DNA of 64,000 nucleotides from Gonatopus flavifemur (lineage: Eukaryota > Arthropoda > Insecta > Hymenoptera > Dryinidae). Each line of letters opens with the position of its first letter. Position 1 is the stretch's first letter. This document shows positions 46,530 through 59,075 of the stretch, one piece after another. Below the pieces are notes generated by a model. The model did not search any database. It had not been told where the DNA came from and worked only from the letters and a program-made list of their open reading frames with translations. The stretch lies in assembly GCA_018340375.1 (NCBI GenBank), contig JAFFJZ010000001.1, forward strand, positions 34,898,001-34,962,000. Reading direction: 5' to 3'. The position numbers and the translations under genes are program-made.

Positions 46530-48320
46530 CCGATATTCACAGATGTACAATGAAAAAAAATCGCGTCATTCAATGTACGTATATCTATTGTATGAGATGG
46601 ATCTGAAAATATTATTGCAAGGTGCGCCAAGTATGCAATTCGACGCCTGACAGAAAACAACTTCAACACGGTTATTAAACAGTTTTATTCTTTTCATTTC
46701 GGTTTCTTTCGCCAGTCGCACATGTGGAGCGATAAATTGCGGATTTTTTGATCAATAATTCCTCAGTATAACTGGGTGGGTTCATAGTTCACGTGATGCA
46801 ACATACTCGCGTAGGCTAAAAAAGAATAGCAAAAACATCCGTTACCTATTTCGTTGTAGGGCTATTAAGGAAATTTGTGCTATATTCGAGGTGTGTGATT
46901 TGACAATTTTTGTTTAATAAAAACATTCATGTATAACATTTATTCAGCCCATATTAAAAGTCACGCACAATTCAACCGTTCAGTTGATTTTATGGAGAGT
47001 TTGTTTTTCAATTTCATGAACTGCTGGCACGTTCAAGATATGTTTATTAAAGAAATCATTCTCAGATGCACTGAGTATATTGCAGATATTTCTAACCACT
47101 CGTGTTATCATTCACAACAATATTGCTATCGATAATTTTAAAAATTATACGCGAATGATTCTTTTTTTTCCTGACACATCGGAAATACCCTGTCTCGCAA
47201 GAAACTACCACTCGCAAATTATTACAGTTTTCGGTCAGATTTGTTTGGTGTTACGATTTTTTCAAACCCTTAAGTGTCAATTCAGCTGTCGTTATGCGCA
47301 GAGCTGGACGAGTGTTTGAAATATAATTAGCTATTCTGAACACACATAAAAATACAAATATTATGTATCTGAGATTCGAAATATATTTCCCTTAGCATTT
47401 TATATTCGGAATATTCCCATACAACAAAAGTTGCTGTGCAACCGTTGCTCTTACGTTGTTTATCAAGTTTACGCAAAGTTGCTGGGAATTTGCCACGCAT
47501 GTGGTTCAGAGTTTCGTGAAACCGAGCAACTTCCTAGCAACACAACAACTCAAGCCAAGATCCCCGATTATTACAGCATATTGTTGCGCATTTGGCGACG
47601 CAACGTCCCGGCAAATTGCTTCACACTGTTGTTGTACGTTTTCAACAATTTGCTGCATATTTGCTCAGCATTTTGCTGTTAAGGTTTTTGCCAAAATCAT
47701 TCTTTGTATTCCAGACTTTAAATTTACAAGAGCTAGTCAAAGTATTCAAAATATGTACTTGAAATACAAAATACATTGAAATAAAATATAACTCATTTAT
47801 AAAATACTTGAAAGAATGTATTTGTAATTCAACCTATAAAGTATTGATTTTATCTCCAATACCATTTTCACGCAATTGTATTTCAAATACTTGCCCAGTC
47901 CTGATTGTGTGTTCGTTAACCACGCGGTTATATAGCCGTATGTGTTGCTTCCCGAATGGGATCGGCGGTTAAAAATTACACATTTGCATAATGTAATGAT
48001 TACATCAACGCACACAACATCTAAAACTCGGCTGAAAACATTGTATATGAAGTCTTTTGAATGTCTATTGGATATATTTTGGACAATGCTGTAAAAAATA
48101 TTCATTGGATATTCAAAAGGCGTGTTATGTACCATTTTCCGATAAGTTTCAGACGTTCTGTTTGTTGAATGGCACTTCTAAAGCGCAAAAATACTACGCT
48201 GAAAGAAATGATTTCTATCGCCAACAACATATTTTCATGTGCGGAAAAATTCATTCCTTAAAAAATACGTATTCTTGATACACGAAACCTTTTCTGGAAA
48301 TGAGAATATAATTCTTGCAT
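46530..48320. other. gene-free DNA with a repeat region
   Basis: At 47411-47690 words such as CAACAAAAGTTGCTG and GCAACAACAAC suggest a diverged inverted-repeat element. The 46.5-47.4 kb part lies upstream of the silk-like promoter and may hold regulatory DNA, but no specific site is recognised. Confidence 0.4.
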
Positions 48321-48696
48321 CAAGGGCCATGGAGTTATTCAAGAAATGGACGAAACCTTGCTACGTACTTTCTGATCAACTAAGCAATAAATACAAATTT
48401 TAAATCCACAATGATGGAGTAAATCACTTTAATGGAGCCTTGAATATGAAATTGGAGGTGCAAATGATTGCTTAAAATTATGCAAATAATTACAAACATA
48501 TTAACCTACAAATGTGAATAATTTTTCAACTTATTTTCTCATGTTTGGGAATGTGTTTTGAGCTTTGGATTTATATTTGGAGGCAAATCCTAGCAGTGAA
48601 CTTTATTGCTATATAATTAAAATTTGTAATTATTGCTTATAGTAATTTGAAAACTAACAAAAGTTCATCCGTTTTTGAATGCTCCATGGCCTTTGA
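48321..48696. mobile_element. TIR element, CAAGGGCCATGGAG ends
   Basis: CAAGGGCCATGGAGTTATTC pairs with GAATGCTCCATGGCCTTTGA. A diverged relative lies at about 6692-7000. It is non-coding. Confidence 0.65.
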
Positions 48697-48849
48697 AGAA
48701 ATATTTCCAAGAGATTCAAGAAAATTCCTCTCAGGCCTACAACATATCAACTGTCAAACGAGAACATGTATTTTTAGGAATATTTAAAAATACATTTTCT
48801 TGGTATTGGTAATTATTCATCTCAGTGTATTCAAACTGTAGTTGGAAGT

Positions 48850-49155
48850 TCCCAGCTTGTCATTCGAATGCTTGTAGCTTATTACTGAAAATTTAATCGG
48901 TGTAAGGTTCTTACACAGTGGCGTACCAAGGGAGAGGGAAGCCGAGGGATCGGACCAGCCTTGGTGCCAAATTTGAGTTTTTGTTGACCTCACTTATCGA
49001 GCAAAGGGGTTCTTCAACCGTCGGTCCGTCAAATATCCATTGTACGCCACTGTTCTTACAACTGTCCTCGAAGGATTTCGTAAGTCTGTAACCTTGTCGT
49101 GTGTCAACTGGGGACCTTATCGTCAACACAAGCTTGTCAGGTGCGGGTTGCGATT
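48850..49155. repeat. GTAAGCTTG-family element, interrupted
   Basis: Wording such as CAGCTTGTCATTCG and CCTTGTCGTGTGTCAACT links it with 16241-16414 and about 7126-7240. It is split by the hAT-type element at 48916-49052. Confidence 0.55.
48916..49052. mobile_element. 137 bp hAT-type MITE with perfect 8-bp target duplication
   Basis: The ends CAGTGGCGTACCAAGG and ...ATTGTACGCCACTG are inverted. TTCTTACA flanks both sides (48908-48915 and 49053-49060). CAGNGGCG ends with 8-bp duplications are diagnostic of the hAT superfamily. It is too short to code for anything. Confidence 0.93.
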
Positions 49156-49406
49156 TCCATTTAATTTGCAAGTATGGGTCTAATTTCATATGGGATACAT
49201 TTACGTCTAATACCAACAAATATCCAGAAATAGAAAAGACAAAACTAACGTCCAATGATCTTCAGTGTCAACATTTTAATAGACATTCGATGGAAGGGCG
49301 AATGATATTCACGGACGTCCAGAACATGGAATGAAGATTGATTGGACATCTTACCGAGTACTGTACAGTACATTCCAGCCAGAACTCTGCATACGCCACC
49401 ATATAG

Positions 49407-49498
49407 CACAAATAGCTCAGTAATATCTCCAGAATATTCTGACAATATTACAATGTCTCCAGAATATTCTGGAGATATTACTGAGACATTTGTGCTAT
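49407..49498. repeat. hairpin with internal CTCCAGAATATTCTG repeats
   Basis: TAGCACAAATAGCTCAGTAA pairs with TTACTGAGACATTTGTGCTA. The 15-bp palindrome CCAGAATATTCTGG and its variants occur twice in the loop side. Confidence 0.7.
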
Positions 49499-50473
49499 GT
49501 GGGCCAATGCTGACAATAAAATATAGCTTGGCGCAATGTTGACAGACAAGGCTTGGCAATCTATAAATCTTCAATGTTGATTAACAATAAATACAATGTA
49601 GCACCGTATGTCGGTGTTCGACGGATTCCGTTTATTAGCCTATTATTGTTGCACAATTGCACCAAGCTTGGCTCTTGCTTGGCTCCTCCTTGGCCCAACA
49701 TTGACTGAACAATAGATTATATTCGACGTCAGGATCATTTAAAATGGGGACCAATATTGCCCCAAACTTTGGCCTAGTTTCGGTAGAAATTAGCTTTCAA
49801 TGTAGCGCTGATCGTTGGTAATACCATGGCTAAATATTGGCAACCTATATAATATTTTTGCTACGTTACTAATCAAGTGTTTCTCGCGAGTGATGAAACG
49901 CGTATACGAAGAATATATAAGGCTTAAGTAAGTCTTTGGAAGAACAGTCAATTGCTCTTTACTATGAGTCACACTAGAGGGCTCCTACCGCTGAGCTAAC
50001 ATACATTGTGTCTACTTCTCATGGCAAAATTTACCGACAAAAGTTGTTCACAAACAAATGAGGGGAAAACAATAAGACTTCAAACAACATATGTCAGAAA
50101 TTGCGAAATGCGCATACTTTTTCTATTTCTGGGTTAAATATCTTTTACTTTGATCATTGGCGCAGCATTGACAAACAAAATTTCCAATTGTTTGCCAATG
50201 ATGGTATATTTCATTGCCATTGTTTCATCGATGATGGGACTTCATTGGAAAAACACGTAGGTAAATCATAAAATGATGTTATCATTCCAGGTTTGCGCCA
50301 TGCTTGGTTGCCAAGCCTCGGCCATACTTTATCTACGTTGCACCATGCTAGCGCCAATTGTAAATTTCTATATGGGCCTTTTCACCACGAATCTTATAAA
50401 CGTTTCCGGATTTCTTCAAATTATTGACAAATATTTATGCCATTCAAATTTGAATCGTTTATTGAAAGAATTT
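49499..50473. other. gene-free DNA, diverged repeat wording
   Basis: CCAAGCTTGGCTCTTGCTTGG near 49660 and CTTGGTTGCCAAGCC near 50305 suggest the two sides of an old inverted-repeat element. At 49983-50003 a tRNA-like A-box is noted under rejected items. No gene. Confidence 0.4.
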
Positions 50474-50689
50474 CCCTAGCGATTTCGTTTTTACCGAAAT
50501 TTTTGGTAAGAAATTGGTAATTTTGTGGTTTGGTAATATTGTGGTTGGAAATTGGTTATATTGTGGTCAAATCGTCGTACCGTTTGTGACTTTTTTGTAC
50601 CACATAATTACCAACCAATTACTACACGATCGATATTTTTATGGGAAAAGTTTTGGACAAATTTTGGTAAAGAATGACGGAATCAACAG

Positions 50690-52170
50690 GATGTACAATT
50701 CGGTGCCTTCTTGGAAAAAATATGCTTGACATTATTGCAAATGGAAGGAACAAAATTGGTAAGTTTTTGGATAATTTCGAGTTCATCACCATGAAACCAG
50801 CGAATCTTCAGTGCTACTGATTGGTAACAATGTGGTTCCTTTTTGGCAAAACATCTTGAAAATACCGCTGATGGGAGGAACCAAATTGGTCAGTTTTTGG
50901 TTCATTTCCAGTTCATCACCATAAAATTACCGAATCTTCAGTGCTACTCATTGGTAACAATTTGGTTCCTTTTTGGAAAGAGTATACCTGTAATGACCGC
51001 GAATGAAAGGAACATGATTGGTGAGTTTTTGGAAAACTTCCGGTTCACAACCATATAACAATCAAAAGTTCAGTGCCACTGATTTGTGAAAAATTGGTTG
51101 CTTTTCGGGAAAAATATGCCTGAAATTACCGCAGATGGAAGGAACCAAATTGGTCAGTTTTTGGATGATACCCGGTTCACAACCATAGAATTACCAAAAC
51201 TTCAGTGCCACTGATTGGTGAAAAGTTGGTTCCATTTTGGAAATAATATGCCTGAAATCACGGCAGATAGAAGGACCCAAACTGGTCAGTTTTTGGTTCA
51301 TTTCCAGTTCATCACCATAAAATTACCGAATCTTCAGTGCTACTGATTGGGAACAATTTCGTTCCTTCTTGGAAAGAGTATACCTGGAATTACCGCAGAT
51401 GGAGGAACATAAACGGTAAGTTTTCGGAAAATTTCTTGTTCACAACCATAGAATCACCAAAACTACAGTGCTACTGATGAGTAAAAATTTGGCTCCTTTT
51501 CGGAAAGAATATGCCTGAAATTACCGCAGATGGAAGGAACCAAATTGGTCAGTTTGTGGATCATCTCCGGTTCACCATCATAGAATTACCGTAACTTCAT
51601 TGTCACTGATTTGGGAGAAGTTGGTTCCTTTTCGGAAAAAATATGCCTGAAATCACCGCAGATAGCAGGACCCAAATCGGTCAGTTTTTGGTTCATTTCC
51701 AGTTCATCACCATGACATTGCCGAATCTCCAGTGCTACTCATTGGTAACAATTCGGTTCCTTTTTGGAAAGAGTATACCTTGAATGACCGTGAATGAAAG
51801 GAACAAAATTGGTAAGTTTTTGGAAAATTTCCCGTTCACAACCATAGAATCACCAAAGCTACAGTGCTACTACACAGTAAAAAAAATTCCGTCATTGTGT
51901 AAAAAAGAAGTACGTGTCTAAATTCAAGTGTTGAATATTTAACACTTTTGTGTGTTCATTTAACACACTGACCAAATGCTGTTCGATCGATTCATTTTCA
52001 ACACATTAAAATGTTATTCGAGTTCAAATTAACACTTTATAAGTGTCACTCTGGAATCAACACACATTGAGTGTGAAGAAAAATGGTTAACATTCGCTTG
52101 TGTGTTGAATTTGACGAAAAATTTTTTACTGTGTAATTGGTAAAAATTTGGTTCCTTTTTCGAAAAACAG
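50690..52170. repeat. ~131 bp tandem repeat array, about nine to ten units
   Basis: The marker CTTCAGTGCTACTGATTGG or a variant recurs near 50807, 50937, 51068, 51200, 51331, 51464, 51595, 51728 and 51860, giving spacings of 130-133 bp. Each unit also carries ACCGCAGATGGAAGGAACC and GTTCATCACCATA. A MITE interrupts the last unit. Confidence 0.88.
51873..52133 (-). mobile_element. MITE family CACAGTAAAAA, copy 2, inside the tandem array
   Basis: This is the reverse complement of 8003-8296 without its 33 bp internal duplication. TA lies at 51871-51872 and 52134-52135. Removing it rejoins CAGTGCTAC with ATTGGTAA, exactly as in neighbouring units. Confidence 0.93.
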
Positions 52171-52718
52171 CTTCAAAATACCGCAGATAGGAGGAACCAA
52201 ATTGGTCGGTTTTTGGTTACTTTCTGGTTTATAACCACGAAGCAACCAAGAAATGACCAAGAAGACCATTCCTGTGATCTGGTAAGAAAAGTGGTTTTGT
52301 TCCAAGAAGGTACCGAATCGTGACCGATGAGTAGCAATCTTCGGTTTTTAACCACGCAGCAACCAAGAAATTACCAAGCAGACCATTCCTGTAATCTGTT
52401 AAAAAAAGTGGTTTGGTTCCAAGAAGGTAACGAATCGTGACCGATGAGTCGCGCTGAATATCCGGTAATTTTATGGTTTTGAACCGGAAATTTACCTAAA
52501 ACTGAACAATTTGGTTCCTCCTATTCGCGGTAGTCTTAGGCCTTTTTTTCCAAAACGGGACCAAATTGCAACCAATGCAGGATTCTCAACATTCGGTAAA
52601 TTTTCGATTCTTAACCACGAAGCAACCAAGAAATGACCAAAAACACCATTTCTGTGATCTGGTAAACAAATGGTTTTGTTCCAAAAAGATACCGAATCGT
52701 GACTGATGAGAAGCACTG

Positions 52719-52850
52719 AGGCTACTCTCCCATGGACCGGAATTTTTGGGGGATTTGCAGGGAATTATAGTAAGTTACTATCCATGAACCAATTGGGTCT
52801 GCGGATTCCGTTCCGTTCCCTAGAAATTCCGGTCCATGGAGAGCAGCCTA
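52719..52850. mobile_element. nested hairpin element, GGACCGGAATTT stem
   Basis: AGGCTACTCTCCCATGGACC pairs with GGTCCATGGAGAGCAGCCT; the stem continues through GGAATTTTTGGGGG and its partner. It is inserted near the right arm of the foldback element. Confidence 0.75.
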
Positions 52851-52943
52851 AAGATGCGGTTGTTGGTTATTTTGTGATAAGAAAAAGTCACAAACGTACC
52901 GAAGTTTTTTGGTAACTTTTTGGTAACCTCAAAATCGCTAGGG

Positions 52944-54989
52944 TTCGAAATTATATGAGACATAATCGAAATTAATGATAGTATTTGGGAATGCATTCTC
53001 CTAAATAAACTACAGGTATTAGTCAAATATGGTGCAGGAAAAGTAAAACTATGTACATTTCAGTATTCTTGAATTCGTTTTCGAAAATATTTGATATTTG
53101 AAAATATACACTTGGTGATTTACGTTGATTGCGGTTCATTTTTGTTGGACTTGTTTATGATGATTCAATTGGATTATTCATGACAAATGAATATCTCGTT
53201 GGTTGTGCTTTATTCGAAAAAAAATTTATGAACTATTAAGAAATACTCATTTGAGAAGAAAATATCAATTCAGTTGTGCGGAAAAAATATTTATTCTCTC
53301 TTATTTCACGAAATATTTATTTGATACAAATATTTTCTTTCTGAGAAGATTCTTTTTCGGAGACTTGATTGTATTTTCATTTCTTCTCGCATTGTATTTC
53401 TGGTTTTATCGTGGAAAATATTTCCCGCGGCTGACATTATTGTCTTTGATTCCTTGGGATTTTTTGTCTGAGAATTCCACATTTTTGGAACGGCTTCGGG
53501 ATATGATTCGGAGGGTAGAAATTGAGATGATAAGTTATCCTATGTACATGGGATAATCAAGATCGGAGATATGTAAGGTATTCCTCTATTTTCAATGATA
53601 CATTCGATTTTATCCGGGTGTACAAATGATAATACAACGACGCGACTTAACTGTAGTAGGTTCCACCTGAAAAAACATTCCTATTGCGTGGTTTGCGGAC
53701 AAATATACATAAAGTTGAAAGGTCGGAAAGTTATAAATTAACACGAATTTTTGTATAAAATATTACTGAATGATCACTTGAATTCGATGATGTTTTGATT
53801 TTCTGGCAAATAAAATTTGAACAACCAAAAACCGTAAATATGCTTCAACAAAACATTTAGTATTGAGTACTAAATATTCTTATTGCAAATTAAGTGATAA
53901 AATATTATTATTGAAGAAACAAAAATTTTTTGTCACTTGAAATCTCGAATTTTCGGATGTATCATCACAAATCGAATGAAGCGAGGCGGGGCAAACATCG
54001 AAGAGATATTGCCTGAAAATGAGCTTCCATTGGGAGTAACTAGAGGAAATGGAGGGGATCCTGTTCATTCACGAGCCAGAACCTCTCCAATAAAAAGTCG
54101 AGCATCGTTGTCAACTTTCCATCTTCGTGCCACCGCTGGTAACGATTGCTCGGCTCTACACTTGTGAGCATAGTTCCCACTTTAGCGATTTTTTTTTCTG
54201 TGAAACCGCTTATCATTAATGTCCTTCAAGTAGAATGGCCAATTGGAACAGTCGAGAAGTCGCTGAAGCGACAACTGCGCTTGTGAACAGGGAGGCCAGC
54301 CTATAACACGGATAACCATTAGAAACCCACCAGATACCCAGGTATTTGAGATATCCAATGGAGATGAAATGGACGTTGAATGGATATATTGGAGGGACAT
54401 TTGAATACCGAGTGGATCCCTTCCCCGTATCCAGATGTGCTGTACGAGAGATATTTAGTGTGCGTATTATGCGATAACTCCACCCTGATTCAAAAATCCT
54501 ATTTATTCCGATTAAACGTGCAAAATTCTCATTGAAATCAATCAATACCCTTTAGATTTGAATCGGAATTCTGCACGTGTGATAGGAATAGAATTTTTTT
54601 AACCAAGGCGTGAAGGTGATAATTTCACTGCATGGCTAGTTTTCTAGCATCATTGACTGTGAGTTGGTTAACTCACTAAACGGGTCAACTCCTTCGGGAC
54701 GACCTACGCCGTTTGATGAAGTACAAAGCAGTTATGTTAAAAACTCTGAGATCCAACGGTCTATATCCAACCCAATATAGATTATTCGAACCTATAACCT
54801 TCGATCCTTGCCCTGTTGGTCTTCAGGTTCTAGCAATGCAGGCGCAGAACCATAATTATAGCGGGGCAAATAGTACTCACACCAGAGGCACAAAATCAAA
54901 GACGGAATTGTTTTTATCCTGTACTCAATTCACTAAACAGTTTGTGAAGAATTATTTGACGAACTCTTTGCTGTCTGGATACTGTAATA
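52944..54989. other. gene-free DNA
   Basis: The longest frame (53203-53556, 117 residues) is hydrophobic and Phe-rich, with no recognisable domain or splice context, and is probably chance in AT-rich DNA. The frame at 54713-55075 runs into the next element. No gene is supported. Confidence 0.5.
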
Positions 54990-55321
54990 CCCAACCAGAA
55001 ATTTACAACAGGCGCAGTACTGCACCAGTACTAGCCAAGACTGGCAGGGCATTTACTGGCATTTGTCTGGAATGATAACGCTTTTCAGTACTGGGGATTG
55101 AGTACTGATACCATTATTCGCAATCAGTGCAGGGCCAATACTGGGTTAGTACCTGGCCGTTATTAAGTTCTCAGTACTGGTTTATCAGTACAGGCATAGT
55201 ACTGTATTTTTATGTATCCAGTACTGATCCCGTACGTGTTGACCAAGTGTTGGAGACCTAATACTGGCATTGTACTGCACCTGTTGTCAACATTGACATA
55301 TTTCGGATTTTTCTGATTGGG
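54990..55321. mobile_element. TIR element rich in CCAGTACTGG
   Basis: CCCAACCAGAAATTTACAAC pairs with TTTTTCTGATTGGG, and CAGGCGCAGTACTGCACC with GTACTGCACCTGTTGTC. AGTACTGG words recur throughout. The arms are imperfect. Confidence 0.6.
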
Positions 55322-56594
55322 TACACGCACGGAGTGTCTCAGAAAACATTACAACCTTGTCAAGGGGCGATCATGCTCTTGAATCCCACTTTTGAAAGGG
55401 AAAAAAATTTGTTTCCATTTGATAAAAATTCTGAGACATCCTTCCGGAGCATTTTAAAAGACGTTTTATGCAGCACTAAGACATATCTTTTGGAAATCTT
55501 TATATGAAATTTTGTAAATCTCCCTGAAGGTATTTAATAATATTCCATTGGTCTTGCGTAAGATATCTTTTAAAGTAACCCAAAATTGTTAAGTAGGCTC
55601 TTGCAGTAGTTACAGGGAATGATGCTTTGAATCGAAAAATCTTGAATAGAACAATAATTCATCAGTTGTATTGGTAGATTACCGAGGTTGCATACCATTC
55701 CACGCTATAATAAGCTCGAAAACATAGGTAAACATGTTCCTTAATAATTTTATTTCAATAGCAGAAAATAACCAGTTCTCGGTGCGAGTAATACTTATTC
55801 AGCACGAATGAAATGTACTCAGTTGGAATGAGCGATTATTTCTTACGAATGAATGTTTCTTTCTGCTGTATTGAAAGGAACATTGAGTGGAATTGAAGCA
55901 CCTTCCTCTTTCCTTTCATAAGAATAAATGAGTTGGAAAATAATTGCTTTCGAGCAGCATATTTAATTCACAATATTTATTCGATTCGTTATTCCTCCAA
56001 AACGAGATTTATTTGTAGGATGAAATATGACTATGATTAAATCTTTGGTTCACCATCACGTGAACATAGAAAAACAAGAGATTATCTCGTTATCGAGTAA
56101 TTGCCTGGGATACTGATATTGTGAATGCATGAAAAAAAAACTGTGATAACATTGGGAAACCGGATTTTGAAATATGTGAACGTATCTTTTTGTTTTACTC
56201 CGCAACTGTAGGATGTACCGGTGATTTTACGCCAACGGCAGATTCAGGAATTTATTATTGTTCCTTCTTTGTTCCTTGTTACCATATATACATCCTATAA
56301 AATGTTTGTCAATTATATGAAACGTGAACATCTATGCACGAATGACATAAAAATTCCATTAATTTTATCGACTTGATTGAAAAATTGTATTCAATATTCA
56401 AGGATTTTATTTATGCACCAACGTCACAGGATTTTCTAAAACCGGAATAAACAAAGTAAATAAAACAAACTGTTTATAATTTCCATTCAAATCATGCACC
56501 TGAAATTCAACATTGATGTTGGGTATTTTAGTCAATTAGTTGGCAGTCAATGATATTCACAGAGAATATAATCAATTTTCATCAACCTTTCATA
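55322..56594. other. gene-free DNA
   Basis: No supported gene or bounded repeat. Confidence 0.5.
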
Positions 56595-57066
56595 CACTGT
56601 AAAAAGTTTTATGGGAAAATTCCTATATGTTTATGTGAAGTAATTAACACATACATGCGTGAGAAATTTTCCCAACTTGTCCGGGAATTTACTATGAAAT
56701 GTTGGGAAAAATCCCATAAAGTTTAGAATTTTCAAATAAATGTATGGGAAATTTCATATAAATGTACCGGAAATTGATTTCCTAATCAGTGATTGGAATT
56801 TTCTGGTTGATGTACACTAGAGTTTCTGCTCGAGAAATTATATATGATTCTTTTTCAAGAATTTTTTGAAATAACTTTGATTCTCCGACTCCTCGTTTTT
56901 CGGGAAATTTCTCGAGAATTCTCGAGAAATTCTCGAAAAATTTTCTTGAACCGAGAAGTCGGAAAATGAAAGTTATCTCGAGAAATTCTTGAAAGAAAAA
57001 TTATATATAATTTCTCGACCAGAAACTCTAATGTACACAGGAAAATTCCGATTATTTTTGACAGTG
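56595..57066. mobile_element. MITE, CACTGTAAAAAG ends, interrupted
   Basis: CACTGTAAAAAGTTTTATGG pairs with the right end TATTTTTGACAGTG. TA lies at 56593-56594 and 57067-57068. GGGAAATTTC-type words recur. A hAT-type element interrupts it at 56818-57030. Confidence 0.8.
56818..57030. mobile_element. 213 bp hAT-type MITE with perfect 8-bp target duplication
   Basis: TAGAGTTTCTGCTCGAGAAA pairs with TTTCTCGACCAGAAACTCTA. ATGTACAC flanks both ends (56810-56817, 57031-57038). It is full of TCTCGAGAA palindromes. Confidence 0.92.
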
Positions 57067-57322
57067 TAGAAATCTAGAGAAACTGTACACGTTTTAAACG
57101 CCAAAGAATAAAATTTCTTTGTCACAGCCGAACATCTTCAAGAAGTTTTCAAGTCTATAATTTGGGTTCAAATTCTGTCGCAAGTAGCCGTGACCTAAAC
57201 TAATGATGTTTCCGGTGAAAAATTTGTTGTATTCCTATTGATTTTCATGAAATATCGATTGAGGCTTGATTAAAATTGTATTAAAAAAAAACATCAATAC
57301 CTGGAAACATTATCCATCACTA
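57067..57322. other. short gene-free gap
   Basis: Nothing recognised. Confidence 0.4.
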
Positions 57323-57509
57323 CACGGGAGAAATATTGTGTTAAACATTGCTAAGAAAATATTTCAACAACGAAACATACTGTCTAGAGGTGCAAATAAA
57401 TATGAAGATGACTATAAAATAGGATAGTCATTTTTATCACTCCTAGAATCAATGTTCATCTCATACGATTTTTGCTCACGATTATTTTAAATACAATATT
57501 TCTTCCGTG
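57323..57509. mobile_element. MITE, CACGGGAGAAATATT ends
   Basis: CACGGGAGAAATATTGTGTT pairs with AATACAATATTTCTTCCGTG. TA flanks both ends (57321-57322, 57510-57511). The inner arms are diverged. Confidence 0.75.
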
Positions 57510-57511
57510 TA

Positions 57512-58543
57512 ATTTATAGAGCTTTGATATCACAAAAGGATCACAGTTGAAATATCAACTCAATCGCAGCTTGTATAGTTGAATCGACCAAAAATGTTCG
57601 AAAAGAATTAATCAAAAGGACATTTTTTGGAATTCAAAGTATTTCAAATGATAATTAATTCGAAATAGTGATTAAAAATAAAGGTATCTTATCATTCGCA
57701 CAGGAAATTTTCACAAAAATTGTCTATAATATCAGCATACATTGATGTTATCTTGCGAGAAAAAACACTCCATTTTTTTTGGAATCGTGAAATTTCAGTC
57801 AAGTAAATTTTTGTCGACCCGTGCGGGTGATTGACGGTAAACATCAATTCTATATTCAAATCGTCCAATACTAAATTAACACTTGTGACGATTATTTCAG
57901 CTGTGGTGTTGTGCACCCGTGGTATACAAATACATCATTCACGATACTACAGTATTGGTTTTAGATATCTGGCACGTATAATCAAGTGTAACAATAATTC
58001 GTCGATAAAGTGTTGCTGTTCAAATATCTCCCATGCATGCAGGCTTACAATTCGGTGGAATGTTTTAGTTTGCTGTATGAAAAATTTCCATTGGCATGCT
58101 ATTCTTTAAATTGGTCCGATAAAAGCTTGTAAGAAGTTATATTCGATATCTCCTGGAGAGACGTTCTTCCGCTTATTCATGTAAATCTCATTTGTTACCA
58201 TCGTGAAAGAAAATTTCATCAAAAACATCTGAAAAGGTCTGAAATCAGGGTCTCCACGCGGCCTTGAATTCCAATGGAATTGGCCGATCGGAGGAAAAGA
58301 AATTCCAGGGCGTAGAAACCATGGAAATGCTCTGAAAAATTCTGAAAATATGACAAATTTTGAGAAAATTTATCAAGATATCTTTGAAAAACTATCAACA
58401 ACTGTGAAATTTTTTGAAAAACTCTTGACTAAAAATCTCTAAAATTTTCTCGAGCAAAACACCCAAGTATCTGAATAATACCAAAATGTACTATGAAGGT
58501 TTTACGAATACTCAATACGTATACGTTTTGTGTTATACATATA
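57512..58543. other. gene-free DNA
   Basis: The opposing frames at 57692-57916 and 57831-58109 are short and featureless. No gene is supported. Confidence 0.5.
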
Positions 58544-58786
58544 CACTGGGAAAAATATTTATTTGTTCTCTCTCCATAAAATATTTATTTGTAGAAATTA
58601 AATATTCAATGAGATACAAAAATTCATTACTTGTGGCGAATAAATTATTTATTTAGAAGACCAATTTATTTGGGACAAGCATTCCATCATTTGATTCGAT
58701 GAAATATTTCCTTCCTCCTAAGAAATATTTTATGGAGAGAGGACAAATAAACTAGTTATTTGGTGGGAAGACATTTTTTTTCAGTG
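58544..58786. mobile_element. MITE, CACTGGGAAAAAT ends
   Basis: CACTGGGAAAAATATTTATT faces the right end CATTTTTTTTCAGTG. The inner stem includes TCTCTCCATAAAATATTT and its complement. TA at 58542-58543 and 58787-58788. Confidence 0.85.
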
Positions 58787-58822
58787 TAAAATTGGAACTG
58801 TTTCACATGTTTTACGTACATT

Positions 58823-59068
58823 CACTGAGAGCCCGATTTCTTAGACTCGAAAAAAATTTCTTTGTCCTCATTCTGATAAATCTTGTTTCCAATGGGAAAA
58901 ATAATTCATTTCAATGGAAAAAATTTCAAGGTGGAATGAATTTCTGTTTCAATTTGAGGATTTTTCGTTTCAATCTAATGAAAACTTCTTCCATTGAACT
59001 GAATTTTTTTTTCCAGTGAATCAGGGCGAAGAAAATTTTCTTTCAGTCTAAGAAATTGAGTTCTCAGT
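58823..59068. mobile_element. MITE, CACTGAGAGCCCGATTTC ends
   Basis: CACTGAGAGCCCGATTTCTT pairs imperfectly with TAAGAAATTGAGTTCTCAGT. The interior holds ATTTC/GAAAT words. The target site is unclear. Confidence 0.6.
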
Positions 59069-59075
59069 ATTCATA

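Larger units (their letters stand above)
50474..52943. mobile_element. 2.5 kb foldback element with internal tandem array
   Basis: CCCTAGCGATTTCG at the left pairs with CAAAATCGCTAGGG at the right. The sub-terminal arms share TACCGTTTGTGACTTTTTTG and its inverse near 52885-52905. Both arms are full of GGTAA/TTACC words. Inside lie a ~131 bp tandem array and two nested elements. No transposase is present, so it is non-autonomous. Confidence 0.8.

Noticed and set aside
49950..50004. tRNA gene on the minus strand near TTAGCTCAGCGGTAGGAGC
   Set aside because: There is a good A-box, but no GGTTCGAATCC-type B-box or acceptor stem within tRNA distance. At most it is a remnant of a tRNA-derived element.
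50690..52170. CRISPR-like array
   Set aside because: Units of about 131 bp diverge along their whole length, without short constant repeats and unique spacers, and the context is a eukaryotic transposon.
53203..53556. 117-residue hydrophobic frame as a membrane protein gene
   Set aside because: Phe/Leu/Ile richness follows from the AT bias. There is no conserved domain, splice signal or promoter, and the surrounding DNA is repetitive.
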